From: JABJAG01 sp038137215
Lineage (GTDB): Bacteria > Pseudomonadota > Alphaproteobacteria > UBA6615
NCBI GenBank assembly: GCA_038137215.1
Contig: JAYQBG010000004.1
Location: forward strand, 67,999 to 131,998
Direction: 5' to 3'
Length of the DNA: 64,000 bases
How positions within the stretch are numbered: the stretch's first letter is position 1; each line of letters begins with the position of its first letter. Of the stretch, positions 8,990 through 16,857 are shown one piece after another. The notes under the pieces were generated by a model. That model did no database searches, was not told where the DNA came from, and saw only the letters and a list, made by a program, of their open reading frames with translations. Position numbers and translations under genes: made by a program.

Positions 8990-9297
8990 CGTCAATCTCT
9001 CCAGAGCGCGACTATATCGCGCTGCGGCGGAATCGTCGATTGGAAGCGTACAGACCGGCCACCAGAAATCCCCTGACCGGGCGGAAACGCCCGGACCGCC
9101 ACAACCAGTTTGTCTCGGATCAAGATGTTTCAAACCCGCAACAAACTGAGATTTTTATTTCCTATACGCCCGTATCAGCCAACTGGATCGGGATTGTGGC
9201 CATCGCGAACAAGACGAAGGCCAGCCCGCAAAGGGACCGGCCTTCTGTCGCGTTGAGAAACCGTATCTGTAGCGTTCAGGCTCCGGCTGCGAGACGC
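8990..9297. other. Intergenic region without a recognisable gene
   Basis: 308 bp between the molybdoenzyme start and the DUF3179 stop. It should hold the promoter of the minus-strand molybdoenzyme-mipZ operon. On the minus strand, positions 9244 to 9217 form an imperfect hairpin with AAGGCC/GGCCTT outer arms and a CCC/GGG inner arm, followed by CGTCTTGTT; this could be a weak terminator for the DUF3179 gene. An in-frame upstream extension of the molybdoenzyme frame (to 9133) covers part of it but looks non-coding. Confidence 0.5.
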
Positions 9298-10299
9298 TTA
9301 CTTGTAGATGGTCCCGTCCGGATTGAATGCATAGAAGGAGAAGGCAAAGGTGACGTCGTGGACCGCATCGACAAGCTTGTCGCCCTCCTTGCGCTGCACG
9401 ACGACGTTTCCGATATCGCGCCCGCGCGAGATATTACTGGCATCCATGGCTGCATTCTGGCCCGGCTCCCAGGTGATCACGAGGTCACCGCTCTCGACCT
9501 TCTTTTCCCTGCTCAGGAGATCGAGTGACCAGGCCTGGTCTTCGACGGCCACAACGTATTCCAGCGGCTTGATGCCTTCGGGAAAACTTCCGCGATACAG
9601 GAACGGTCGCGACGAGCTGTCATAGCCGGCATAGGGATTGAAGCCGGCGCCGCCGCGCGGGCTGAGCAGCACCTCACCCTGGGGATGCGCGGCCTTGAAA
9701 CGGTCGAAGGATTCGACCCGCACCGGCAGCATGGTCAGCAGGGTGCCGGTTTCCTCACCGACAATCCCCTCCCCGGTGAATTGCTGCCACCAGCTGTTGG
9801 TTTCGTGATCCCACATGACAAGGTCGGAATTTCGCAGCTTGCCGGAGACACCAAAGGTGTAGATCTCGCCGTTCACATTGCGGTCGAACACCACGGCCGA
9901 GTTGCAGAGGGGGCAATAGGTGACGGCGATGGGCATCCCGCCCAGTTCGTCGTTGACGATCTCATGGGTCATCAGGATACCCAGGGGATAGGCCCGCGCC
10001 TCACCGTTGATGACGACCGTGATGACCGGCTCCGTACCCTCGTAGTGTTTCCGGACCTCTTCGATGGTCCCAAACTTGGGATTGTAGATCGGCGGGATTC
10101 CATCCTTGGGGACGCCGCCGGAAAAAATCTCCTCAAACGGGACAGAGTGTTTCGAGAAATCCGTATCCGGCCATTCGAGCTGCCAATAGGCAGGGTTTGC
10201 CTGCCCCGTCGCCGACACGAGCAGAAACAGCATGCCAGCACCGAGAGCGGCCCCGACCCGTGCCCAGATATGTGTGAAGAATATTGGCATAACGAACAT
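9298..10299 (-). CDS. DUF3179 domain-containing exported protein
   Basis: Member of the DUF3179 family, function unknown. The 333-residue product starts with a signal-peptide-like segment (hydrophobic stretch about 14-28 ending near ATGQANP), so it is probably periplasmic. The family hallmark is the block MPIAVTYCPLCNSAVVFDR (about 121-139) with a CxxC pair that could bind metal or form a disulfide, preceded by the VVINGEARAYPLGIL block. ATGs at 10299 and 10290 are both possible. It stands alone, downstream of a strong minus-strand terminator at 10373-10400 and a small leader-like ORF, so expression could be controlled by termination in its leader (inference). No function should be assigned. 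Confidence 0.85.
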   Translation of the reverse strand: MFVMPIFFTHIWARVGAALGAGMLFLLVSATGQANPAYWQLEWPDTDFSKHSVPFEEIFSGGVPKDGIPPIYNPKFGTIEEVRKHYEGTEPVITVVINGEARAYPLGILMTHEIVNDELGGMPIAVTYCPLCNSAVVFDRNVNGEIYTFGVSGKLRNSDLVMWDHETNSWWQQFTGEGIVGEETGTLLTMLPVRVESFDRFKAAHPQGEVLLSPRGGAGFNPYAGYDSSSRPFLYRGSFPEGIKPLEYVVAVEDQAWSLDLLSREKKVESGDLVITWEPGQNAAMDASNISRGRDIGNVVVQRKEGDKLVDAVHDVTFAFSFYAFNPDGTIYK

Positions 10300-10368
10300 T
10301 CCGTCCTTTTGATCTTGGTTGCGTCGTTCCAGTTGCGTCCGGCCTGATCAACCCCGCCCGAAAAGGCC

Positions 10369-10401
10369 GGAAAAAAACGGCGGCGTCTCCACCGCCGTTC
10401 A
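10369..10401 (-). terminator. Strong rho-independent terminator upstream of DUF3179 gene
   Basis: On the minus strand the arms AACGGCGG and CCGCCGTT form a perfect 8-bp stem with an 8-nt loop, followed directly by a run of Ts. It lies about 70 bp upstream of the DUF3179 start on the same strand and immediately after the stop of a 27-codon ORF. The opposite strand has no T run. It terminates transcription coming from about 10540 toward 10300, or acts as an attenuator. Confidence 0.8.
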
Positions 10402-10482
10402 GGTTTCTCCATCGAATTCGCAATGGAGAAGCACGATGATCACCCTCAGTAGATAACAACCCCCCGCTGTCCATAAAGTCAC
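10399..10482 (-). CDS. Candidate 27-aa leader peptide (or part of a small RNA)
   Basis: Small open frame beginning with GTG at 10482 and ending with TGA that abuts the terminator stem. The predicted peptide contains YLLRVIIVLL, so eight of ten consecutive residues are Leu, Ile, Val or Tyr, as in attenuator leader peptides of branched-chain amino-acid operons. A second hairpin (arms TTCTCCAT and ATGGAGAA around a 10-nt loop) overlaps its 3' half. The ribosome site is weak (GTGAGACAGC). Alternatively the same segment is a non-coding small RNA with two hairpins. Nothing proves translation. Confidence 0.35.
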   Translation of the reverse strand: MTLWTAGGCYLLRVIIVLLHCEFDGET

Positions 10483-10541
10483 GCTGTCTCACGTCTGTGT
10501 GAAAGTTGCATTGCCCGGCCCACCGCGGGCAAGCTGACGTG

Positions 10542-10979
10542 ATGAGCACCTTCACAATCGGTTTCACCAAAACCACAGCGGAAGATTTCTTCGGTCGTCT
10601 CAACGATTCCGGGGTCCAGACCGTGATCGATGTGCGGTTGCAGAACACCTCGCAACTGGCCGGGTTCGCAAAGGCGGCCGACCTGACATTTTTCCTGCAG
10701 GAAATCGGCGGGATCTCCTATCGCCACGCGCCGGAACTCGCGCCCGATCAGGCCCTCTTCTCGGACTACAGAAAGAATGGATTGTCCTGGTCCGATTTCG
10801 AACCGCGCTTTCTAAATATCATGGCAGCACGCGGAATCGAGGACCGGTTCACCCCCGGCGAGCTGGAGGGGGCATGCCTCCTGTGCAGCGAGGACACGCC
10901 CCACAACTGCCATCGGCGTCTGGTCGTTGAATACCTAGAGGACCGCTGGGGCCGCTCACTCGATGTGACGCACCTCTAG
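10542..10979 (+). CDS. DUF488 family protein
   Basis: 145-residue DUF488 protein, function unknown. The N-terminal TIGFTKTTAEDFF and VIDVRLQNTSQLAGF segments and the C-terminal ACLLCSEDTPHNCHRRLVVEYL block with its paired cysteines and HR are the family signature. I chose the ATG at 10542 (MSTFTIGF) because DUF488 proteins begin at this strand; an upstream in-frame ATG at 10506 would add 12 unconserved residues. It is divergent from the DUF3179 leader region and convergent with a small membrane-protein gene 11 bp away. Confidence 0.85.
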   Translation: MSTFTIGFTKTTAEDFFGRLNDSGVQTVIDVRLQNTSQLAGFAKAADLTFFLQEIGGISYRHAPELAPDQALFSDYRKNGLSWSDFEPRFLNIMAARGIEDRFTPGELEGACLLCSEDTPHNCHRRLVVEYLEDRWGRSLDVTHL

Positions 10980-10990
10980 GTGAATCCCGC

Positions 10991-11218
10991 TCAGCAAAGC
11001 CGGTGTTTCTGGTCCATACGAAGTGCGTCCAGGTCCTTTTCCCACTGCTCATCGCCCGGCGGCTGATGAATGCCAAGCGTGGCCTTGTGGTAGTCGAAGT
11101 TGTCTTCCCCCTCGACGGGCTCCCTGTCCCAGGAGTCCTGGGTGCGAAGTGCGGACCACGTGCCCAGCACAACGCAAAGTGCAAGCACGGCAAGAATAAC
11201 TATGACTTCGATACTCAT
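10991..11218 (-). CDS. Small single-pass membrane protein, hypothetical
   Basis: 75-residue unrecognised protein. The first 20 residues (SIEVIVILAVLALCVVLGTW) form one strong transmembrane helix; the remaining 55 are polar and acidic with WDREPVEGEDNFDYHKATLG, and would face the cytoplasm or periplasm. It ends 11 bp from the convergent DUF488 stop. The ATG at 11218 has GAGAAGG close upstream on the minus strand, supporting expression. Probably a short orphan envelope protein; function unknown. Confidence 0.6.
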   Translation of the reverse strand: MSIEVIVILAVLALCVVLGTWSALRTQDSWDREPVEGEDNFDYHKATLGIHQPPGDEQWEKDLDALRMDQKHRLC

Positions 11219-11383
11219 GGCCTTCTCCTGATACCCGCACGATCGGCAAGTCTGGCCTATCGCTGACCCGTTCCATTCTTCCAGAAACTATCAGGGAATG
11301 GGACTCACAACCCCGAGAGCGCTTGCGTCATGCCACCAGCCCCTTAGTATCGCCGCCGCGTATTTTATCGGAGCCCGCTAGCC

Positions 11384-12754
11384 TTGAATCCGACTCCCAT
11401 CAGGACACTTTCCGATGCTGTTGCCCGCATCGGCCGTGACGAACATGGCTATGTCAAAGTCGGCGTGTTCGACATAGACGGTATCCTGCGCGGCAAGTTC
11501 ATGCACCGCGACAAGTTCCTGAGCGCCCTGGAGAATGATTTCGGCTTTTGTGATGTTGTGCTTGGCTGGGATGTGAACGACCAGCTTTACGACAATGCAG
11601 ATCATACTGGCTGGCACACAGGCTTTCCCGACACGGGTGTCCGGATTGTTCCCGAGACCGGACGCCAGGTGACCAACGAGGACAATTGCTGGCTGTTTCT
11701 GGGCGAGTTTGCCGGCGAGGCCGAAGCCATCTGCCCGCGCGGTGTCCTCAAGCGCGTGCTGGCGCGTGCCGCCAGTCTAGGCTTCGGCGTGAAAGCCGGA
11801 TTCGAGTACGAGTTTTTCGTCTTCGCCGAAACGCCGGAGAGCATTCGCGCCAAACACCACAAGGATTTACAGCCGGTTGCCCCGGGCAACACCGGTTATT
11901 CCATGCTGCGTCAGGCCGGTCTGAGTGATTTCTATCGAGGGCTGCTAGAGCTCTGCGAGGATATGCTGATGCCTCTCGAAGGCCTGCATGAGGAAATGGG
12001 GGCCGGCGTGATCGAGGCGGCTCTGGTCGCCAATGAGGGGCTCGCCGCGGCAGATCAGGCCGCACTGTTCAAAACCTACGCGAAGGTCCACGCCCGAAGG
12101 CACGACTTGATGGCCACGTTCATGGCGAAATGGAGCGAACAGGAAGCCGGGCAGTCCGGCCATATTCATCTCTCGCTGACGGACACGAACGGCGACGGCA
12201 ACGCATTTCATGACCGGGCAGCCAATGACGAATTCAGCGAGACCATGCTGCACTTCATCGGCGGCCAGCAAGCCTTGATGCCCGAATTCACCGCGTTGTT
12301 CGCACCGACCGTAAATTCCTATCGCCGTCTGGTGCCGGGCCTGTGGGCGCCGACAGCAGCGACCTGGGGCATCGACAACCGAACCTGTGCGCTGCGGGCC
12401 ATTCCGGGATCGGGAAAATCCCTCCGCATCGAACATCGCCTGCCCGGAGCGGACGCCAACCCATATCTGGCGCTCGCCGGCGCCATCGCATCAGGCCTGC
12501 ACGGTGTCGCGAACCAAATCGACCCTGGCACGCCGCTGTCGGGCAATGCCTATGACGCAAATCTTAACGAAGACCGCCAGTTGCCGCGCACCCTGGAAGA
12601 CGCGGGCCGGCGGTTTGCAGAATCACCCGTGGCGCGCAACTGGTTTGGCGATGCCTTTGTCGATCACTTTACGGCATCACGCGACTGGGAAGCACGCGAA
12701 GCCCGCAAGCATGTAAGCGATTGGGAACTCGCGCGCTATTTCGAACTGATCTGA
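11384..12754 (+). CDS. Glutamine synthetase-family protein (PuuA/GlnT-like gamma-glutamyl ligase)
   Basis: Glutamine-synthetase fold ligase of 456 residues: N-terminal beta-grasp (VKVGVFDIDGILRGK) and catalytic domain with FEYEFFVF (metal-binding Glu), GQSGHIHLSL and KSLRIEHRLPGADANPYLAL. The divergent motifs resemble PuuA/GlnT and other gamma-glutamyl-amine ligases rather than GlnA, so the likely reaction is ATP-dependent coupling of glutamate to an amine. The start is TTG at 11384; no in-frame ATG exists upstream and the next one would delete beta-grasp residues. Followed after 64 bp by an aldehyde-oxidase-type gene and then an alcohol dehydrogenase, which suggests amine or amino-alcohol catabolism (inference). 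Confidence 0.85.
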   Translation: MNPTPIRTLSDAVARIGRDEHGYVKVGVFDIDGILRGKFMHRDKFLSALENDFGFCDVVLGWDVNDQLYDNADHTGWHTGFPDTGVRIVPETGRQVTNEDNCWLFLGEFAGEAEAICPRGVLKRVLARAASLGFGVKAGFEYEFFVFAETPESIRAKHHKDLQPVAPGNTGYSMLRQAGLSDFYRGLLELCEDMLMPLEGLHEEMGAGVIEAALVANEGLAAADQAALFKTYAKVHARRHDLMATFMAKWSEQEAGQSGHIHLSLTDTNGDGNAFHDRAANDEFSETMLHFIGGQQALMPEFTALFAPTVNSYRRLVPGLWAPTAATWGIDNRTCALRAIPGSGKSLRIEHRLPGADANPYLALAGAIASGLHGVANQIDPGTPLSGNAYDANLNEDRQLPRTLEDAGRRFAESPVARNWFGDAFVDHFTASRDWEAREARKHVSDWELARYFELI

Positions 12755-12818
12755 GATGTGACATGAAGCCGACAAACTGGACGTCAGAAGCAGAGCACAG
12801 GCCGGGTAACAGCCAGAT

Positions 12819-15158
12819 ATGAGTGAGAAATTCGGAACCTCACAGCCGGTGCGTCGCCGTGAAGATGTGCGACTGCTCACGGGTCGCGGCGAATATGTCG
12901 ATGATCGCGACGAGTCCGGCTACCTTCACGCCGCCTTCCTGCGTTCGCCCGTCGCCCATGGCCGGATCAGGTCGGTGGATATCGACGCTGCACTTGCGGC
13001 ACCCGGCGTTGTGGACGTGTTCACCGGTGCCGATCTGAAAGCGGCGGGACTGGGCGGCATCCATGCCCGGCCGCCATTGCCCGGCACCGAAATGGACCCA
13101 CCCATCCACACTCCCCGTCCGGGCATGGCTGCCGACATCGTCCGCCATGTGGGAGAGCCGGTCGCCGTGGTCATTGCCCAGACCCGCCGTCAGGCAGAAG
13201 ACGCCGTCGAACTGGTCGAGGCCGATATCGAGGAGCTTCCGGCCGTTGTCGAAATATCCGATGCGCTTGCCGATGGCGCCCCGGCTGTCTGGCCCGACCT
13301 GGCCCCCGACAATGTGGGGCTCTACTGGAAAAAGGGCGACACCGAAGGCGCTGACGCCGCGTTCGCGAAAGCGGCCCATGTTACCCGCCTGCGCCTGCGC
13401 AATAATCGGTTGGTCGGAAACCCGATGGAGCCGCGCACGAGCCTTGCCGAATTCGATCCGGAAAGCGATTGCTACACCCTCACCTGCGCAAGTCAGGGCG
13501 TGCACTACATGCAGGAAGTGTTGTGCGAGCATGTCTTCGATATTCCGCGCGACAAAATGCGTGTGCGCACCTTTGATGTCGGGGGCGGCTTCGGCATCAA
13601 GGAGCAGCCTTATCCCGAAGACGTGTCGATTCTTTATGCTTCGCGCCGGCTGGGACAGCCGGTAAAATGGCAGGGGACCCGCAGCGAGCACTTTATCAGT
13701 GACAACCACGCGCGCGATGCCGAGATCGAAGCCGCGCTCGCATTGTCCGAAGATGGCGAGTTTCTGGCAGTCCGGGTCTCGGTTGACGATGCCATAGGGG
13801 CCTATTTTGCCTGCCATGGCCCCTTCCCCTCGGTGCGGAACATGCCGAACGGCTTGCCGCTGGTGTATCGCACACCGATCGTGGACATCACGACACGGCT
13901 AGTCATGACCAATACCGTGTCGATCGGGCCCTATCGCGGCGCGGGACGTGAACAGGCGTCGGTGATCATGGAACGCCTTGTCGAGCAGGCCGCACGCGAA
14001 ACCGGCCGGGACCCCATTGCGCTGCGCCGCCGGAACTACATCCAGCCCGGCGACATGCCCTACACGACCCCCGCCGGACGCACCTATGACGTGGGCGAGT
14101 TCGAAGCGGTCATGGAGAAGGCCGAGAAACTCTCGGACGCGGGCGGTTTTGCGCAACGGCGCACCGAAAGTGAGCGTCAGGGTAAGATTCGCGGTCGCGG
14201 CGTGGCCAGCACGGTCGAATGTGTAGGCGCCATGCCCTATGAGGGCGCGATCATCCGGTTTGCGGAGGAAGGCCAGCTGGAACTGACCGTGGCGACCCAA
14301 AGCCAGGGTCAGGGTCACGAAACCGCGTTTGCCCAGCTGATCAACGAGCATCTGGGGATCCCGTTCGAGGATGTCGGGTTCAAGCACGGCAACAGCGAGG
14401 ACGTGCCGATCGGGTTCGCCACGATCGGCTCGCGTTCCATGATCATGGCAGGCTCGGCCATCGCCAATACCTGCGACAGGGTTATCGAGAAAGGCCGCGC
14501 CTGGGCCGGCCATCTGCTCGAGGCCGCCGAAGCCGATATCGAATTCTCGGATGGCCGTTTCCGGGTGACCGGAACCGACCGCGAATTCGAACTGCGCGAC
14601 CTCTCGAAGCGAGTGCGCGCCGCAGTTGTCGCAGGCGATCAGCCCGAGGACCTGCCCGACACGCTAGACAGCGAAGACGAATACCGCGCCTCGGAACAGT
14701 TTTTTCCCAATGGCTGCCATATCTGCGAGGTCGAGATCGAACCCGAGACGGGTGTGGTCACCATCGCGCAGTATGCGGCCATCGACGATGTAGGCAATGT
14801 TATCAATCCGATGATCGTGCATGGTCAGTTGGATGGCGGCGTGGCACAGGGAATCGGGCAGGCGTTGATGGAGGAATGTCGATATGACGAAACCGGCCAG
14901 TTGGTCACCGGCTCGTTCATGGACTACGCCTTGCCACGCGCCGCGGACATTCCCATGATCGATGCGGATTTCCATCCGGTCCCGACGCCTTCGAACCCTC
15001 TCGGCGTAAAAGGTATCGGTGAATCCGGTGTCGTCGGCGCCGTTCCTGCGGTCATGAATGCGATTGCGGACGCACTGGCGAGCCGGGGAGCTACAGTCGA
15101 TTTCGATATGCCGGCCACATCGGAAAAGGTCTGGCGTGCGCTGAGTCAGGCCAGCTAG
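12819..15158 (+). CDS. Xanthine dehydrogenase/aldehyde oxidase-family molybdopterin-binding large subunit
   Basis: 779-residue molybdenum hydroxylase large subunit. The N-terminal a/b hammerhead domain starts VRRREDVRLLTGRGEYVDD; the Mo-cofactor domain has GGFGIKE, IGPYRGAGREQA and, near the C-terminus, GVKGIGESGVVGA with the catalytic Glu at about 735. The active-site loop is PYRGAGR, not the CO dehydrogenase AYRCSFR, so it is a form II/aldehyde-oxidising type and not a true CO dehydrogenase. The usual FAD and [2Fe-2S] subunit genes are not in the cassette, so partners must be elsewhere. It sits 27 bp before an iron alcohol dehydrogenase, fitting sequential alcohol and aldehyde oxidation. 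Confidence 0.92.
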   Translation: MSEKFGTSQPVRRREDVRLLTGRGEYVDDRDESGYLHAAFLRSPVAHGRIRSVDIDAALAAPGVVDVFTGADLKAAGLGGIHARPPLPGTEMDPPIHTPRPGMAADIVRHVGEPVAVVIAQTRRQAEDAVELVEADIEELPAVVEISDALADGAPAVWPDLAPDNVGLYWKKGDTEGADAAFAKAAHVTRLRLRNNRLVGNPMEPRTSLAEFDPESDCYTLTCASQGVHYMQEVLCEHVFDIPRDKMRVRTFDVGGGFGIKEQPYPEDVSILYASRRLGQPVKWQGTRSEHFISDNHARDAEIEAALALSEDGEFLAVRVSVDDAIGAYFACHGPFPSVRNMPNGLPLVYRTPIVDITTRLVMTNTVSIGPYRGAGREQASVIMERLVEQAARETGRDPIALRRRNYIQPGDMPYTTPAGRTYDVGEFEAVMEKAEKLSDAGGFAQRRTESERQGKIRGRGVASTVECVGAMPYEGAIIRFAEEGQLELTVATQSQGQGHETAFAQLINEHLGIPFEDVGFKHGNSEDVPIGFATIGSRSMIMAGSAIANTCDRVIEKGRAWAGHLLEAAEADIEFSDGRFRVTGTDREFELRDLSKRVRAAVVAGDQPEDLPDTLDSEDEYRASEQFFPNGCHICEVEIEPETGVVTIAQYAAIDDVGNVINPMIVHGQLDGGVAQGIGQALMEECRYDETGQLVTGSFMDYALPRAADIPMIDADFHPVPTPSNPLGVKGIGESGVVGAVPAVMNAIADALASRGATVDFDMPATSEKVWRALSQAS

Positions 15159-15185
15159 GCGCCCTCCGACAACAAAGGTGCATCC

Positions 15186-16376
15186 ATGACTGTTGATCCG
15201 GCCACACTGCGCGGCAACTGGAACTTTCCGACCACCATCTGGTTCGGGGTCGGTCGCATCTCGACCCTGGCACGTGCCTGCCGGAGTCTCGGGATCAGCA
15301 AACCGATGATCGTCACCGACCCGGGGCTTGCTCCCCTTCCGATGGTCACGGATGCTGTGGCCGCACTCGAAGAATCGGGTGTCAGTGCCGTGGTGTTCTC
15401 GGATATCAAGCTGAACCCAGTCAGTCAGAACGTTTTCGACGGCGTTGCAAGACTGCGCGCGGAAAACTGCGACGGGGTCATCGCCTTTGGTGGCGGCTCT
15501 TCACTGGATGCGGGCAAAACCATCGCCCTGATGGCTGCACAGCCGGAGGACGGAATTGCGATGTGGGATCTTGAAGAGGGTCGCAAGGACTGGCAATCGG
15601 CCGCCTCCCCGCTTCCGACCATCGCCATCCCGACCACGGCAGGCACGGGTTCGGAAGTCGGGCGTTCGACTGTCATCCTGAATGAGGAGACCGGCCGGAA
15701 GGTCATCATTACCCATCCGGGCATGATGCCGGGCGTTGTCATTGCCGATCCAGACCTGACACTTGGTTTGCCGCCGCACATCACCGCGGCAACCGGCATG
15801 GACGCGTTGGCCCATTGTCTGGAGGCGTACTGCTCGCCCTTCCACAATCCGCTTTGCGACGGGGTGGCACTGGAAGGCATGCGACTAGTCCGCGAACATC
15901 TGACCGACGCGGTTGCGGACGGCAGCAATATGGTCGCGCGCAGCCAGATGATGGCGGCTGCCGCCATGGGAGCCACTGCGTTCCAGAAAGGCCTGGGTGC
16001 CATTCACGCCATGAGCCACCCCATCGGTGCGACCTATGACACCCACCACGGCCTGACCAACGCGGTGGTGATGCCCTATGTGCTGGCACGCAATCGCGAG
16101 GTTATCGAGAGCAAGCTCTCGCGTGTTGCAGCCTATCTCGGACTGGCGAATAACCCTGCTCAGGGGTTCCCGGCATTCCTGGAGTGGATCCTGGAACTGC
16201 GGCGCATCTTCGACATGCCCGATACTATTGCCGAGCTTGGCGTCACGGAAGCGCATTTTGACGAACTGGCCGCCGCCGCAGAGAAGGACCCGACGGCCAT
16301 CGCCAACCCGGTACGACTGGACGCAGTTGGGTTCCGGGAGATTTTCGAGAAAGCCTATCGGGGCGATCTGAGCTGA
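15186..16376 (+). CDS. Iron-containing alcohol dehydrogenase
   Basis: Group III NAD(P)-dependent alcohol dehydrogenase, 396 residues. Visible are the nucleotide-binding GGGSSLDAGKTIAL (about 101-114), the PTTAGTGSEV block (about 149-158) and the metal region MDALAHCLEAYCSP, followed by AIHAMSHPIGATYDTHHGLTNA with the His ligands. The family oxidises primary alcohols or reduces aldehydes and needs Fe2+ or another divalent metal. Third gene of the glutamine-synthetase-like/aldehyde oxidase/ADH cassette. Its stop codon lies inside a perfect 10-bp hairpin shared with the convergent small gene downstream. Substrate not determinable. Confidence 0.93.
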   Translation: MTVDPATLRGNWNFPTTIWFGVGRISTLARACRSLGISKPMIVTDPGLAPLPMVTDAVAALEESGVSAVVFSDIKLNPVSQNVFDGVARLRAENCDGVIAFGGGSSLDAGKTIALMAAQPEDGIAMWDLEEGRKDWQSAASPLPTIAIPTTAGTGSEVGRSTVILNEETGRKVIITHPGMMPGVVIADPDLTLGLPPHITAATGMDALAHCLEAYCSPFHNPLCDGVALEGMRLVREHLTDAVADGSNMVARSQMMAAAAMGATAFQKGLGAIHAMSHPIGATYDTHHGLTNAVVMPYVLARNREVIESKLSRVAAYLGLANNPAQGFPAFLEWILELRRIFDMPDTIAELGVTEAHFDELAAAAEKDPTAIANPVRLDAVGFREIFEKAYRGDLS

Positions 16377-16395
16377 TCGCAAGCCTGCGATCAGC
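16372..16395. terminator. Perfect inverted repeat containing both convergent stop codons
   Basis: Arms GCTGATCGCA and TGCGATCAGC around an AGCC loop. The TGA of the alcohol dehydrogenase and, on the other strand, the TGA of the 78-aa gene both fall inside the arms. There is no clear T run on either side, so it is terminator-like rather than a textbook rho-independent site; it may also block read-through or stabilise both mRNA ends. Confidence 0.55.
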
Positions 16396-16627
16396 CCTTC
16401 TTGTAGGGATTGGTCAGGTTGTCCACGATAGTGCGCAACACCTCGCGGAACTGCGCTTCGGACACATCCATCAGGACCGCGTCTTCCAGAGCCTCCTGAC
16501 AAATTTCCTCGATCTCTCCAAGGTTTTCCCGAAGCACGAGAATCGATTCCTCACAGCTCATCACCGTGCCGTCAGGTTGCTTCCAGACCTCCGGCTCCGC
16601 TGCACTGCGTGTCTTTGCATCTGCCAT
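16391..16627 (-). CDS. Small conserved-looking hypothetical protein
   Basis: 78 residues from the ATG at 16627 (MADAKTRSAAEPEVWKQPDG), which follows a GGAAGGA ribosome site; the longer in-frame start at 16660 lacks one. The body PDGTVMSCEESILVLRENLGEIEEICQEALEDAVLMD is predicted helical and acidic, with two cysteines. No enzyme or DNA-binding motif is seen and I do not recognise the family with confidence. It is convergent with the alcohol dehydrogenase and shares the stop-codon hairpin. Confidence 0.65.
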   Translation of the reverse strand: MADAKTRSAAEPEVWKQPDGTVMSCEESILVLRENLGEIEEICQEALEDAVLMDVSEAQFREVLRTIVDNLTNPYKKG

Positions 16628-16857
16628 GTCCGCTATCCTTCCGCGCGGGCCAGGCCGCAAATCCGAAATACTTTATTGAAATATTATTATAACGCACGGG
16701 GGCAAGGGTTTGTTTTTTGCCGTCCAGGCCGGATGTCCTGGCGGGTTGTTTCGAAGTCGGCACCCGCACCGGATATTCGCTGAAGCGAACCGATGCAGAT
16801 GCAACATCGTTTCCATGATCGATACCGCAGGAAAGCGGTGCATGTCAGGAGAACGTC

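Noticed and set aside
12819..15158. Large subunit of CO dehydrogenase
   Set aside because: The active-site loop is PYRGAGR and not AYRCSFR, and no small or medium subunit genes accompany it.
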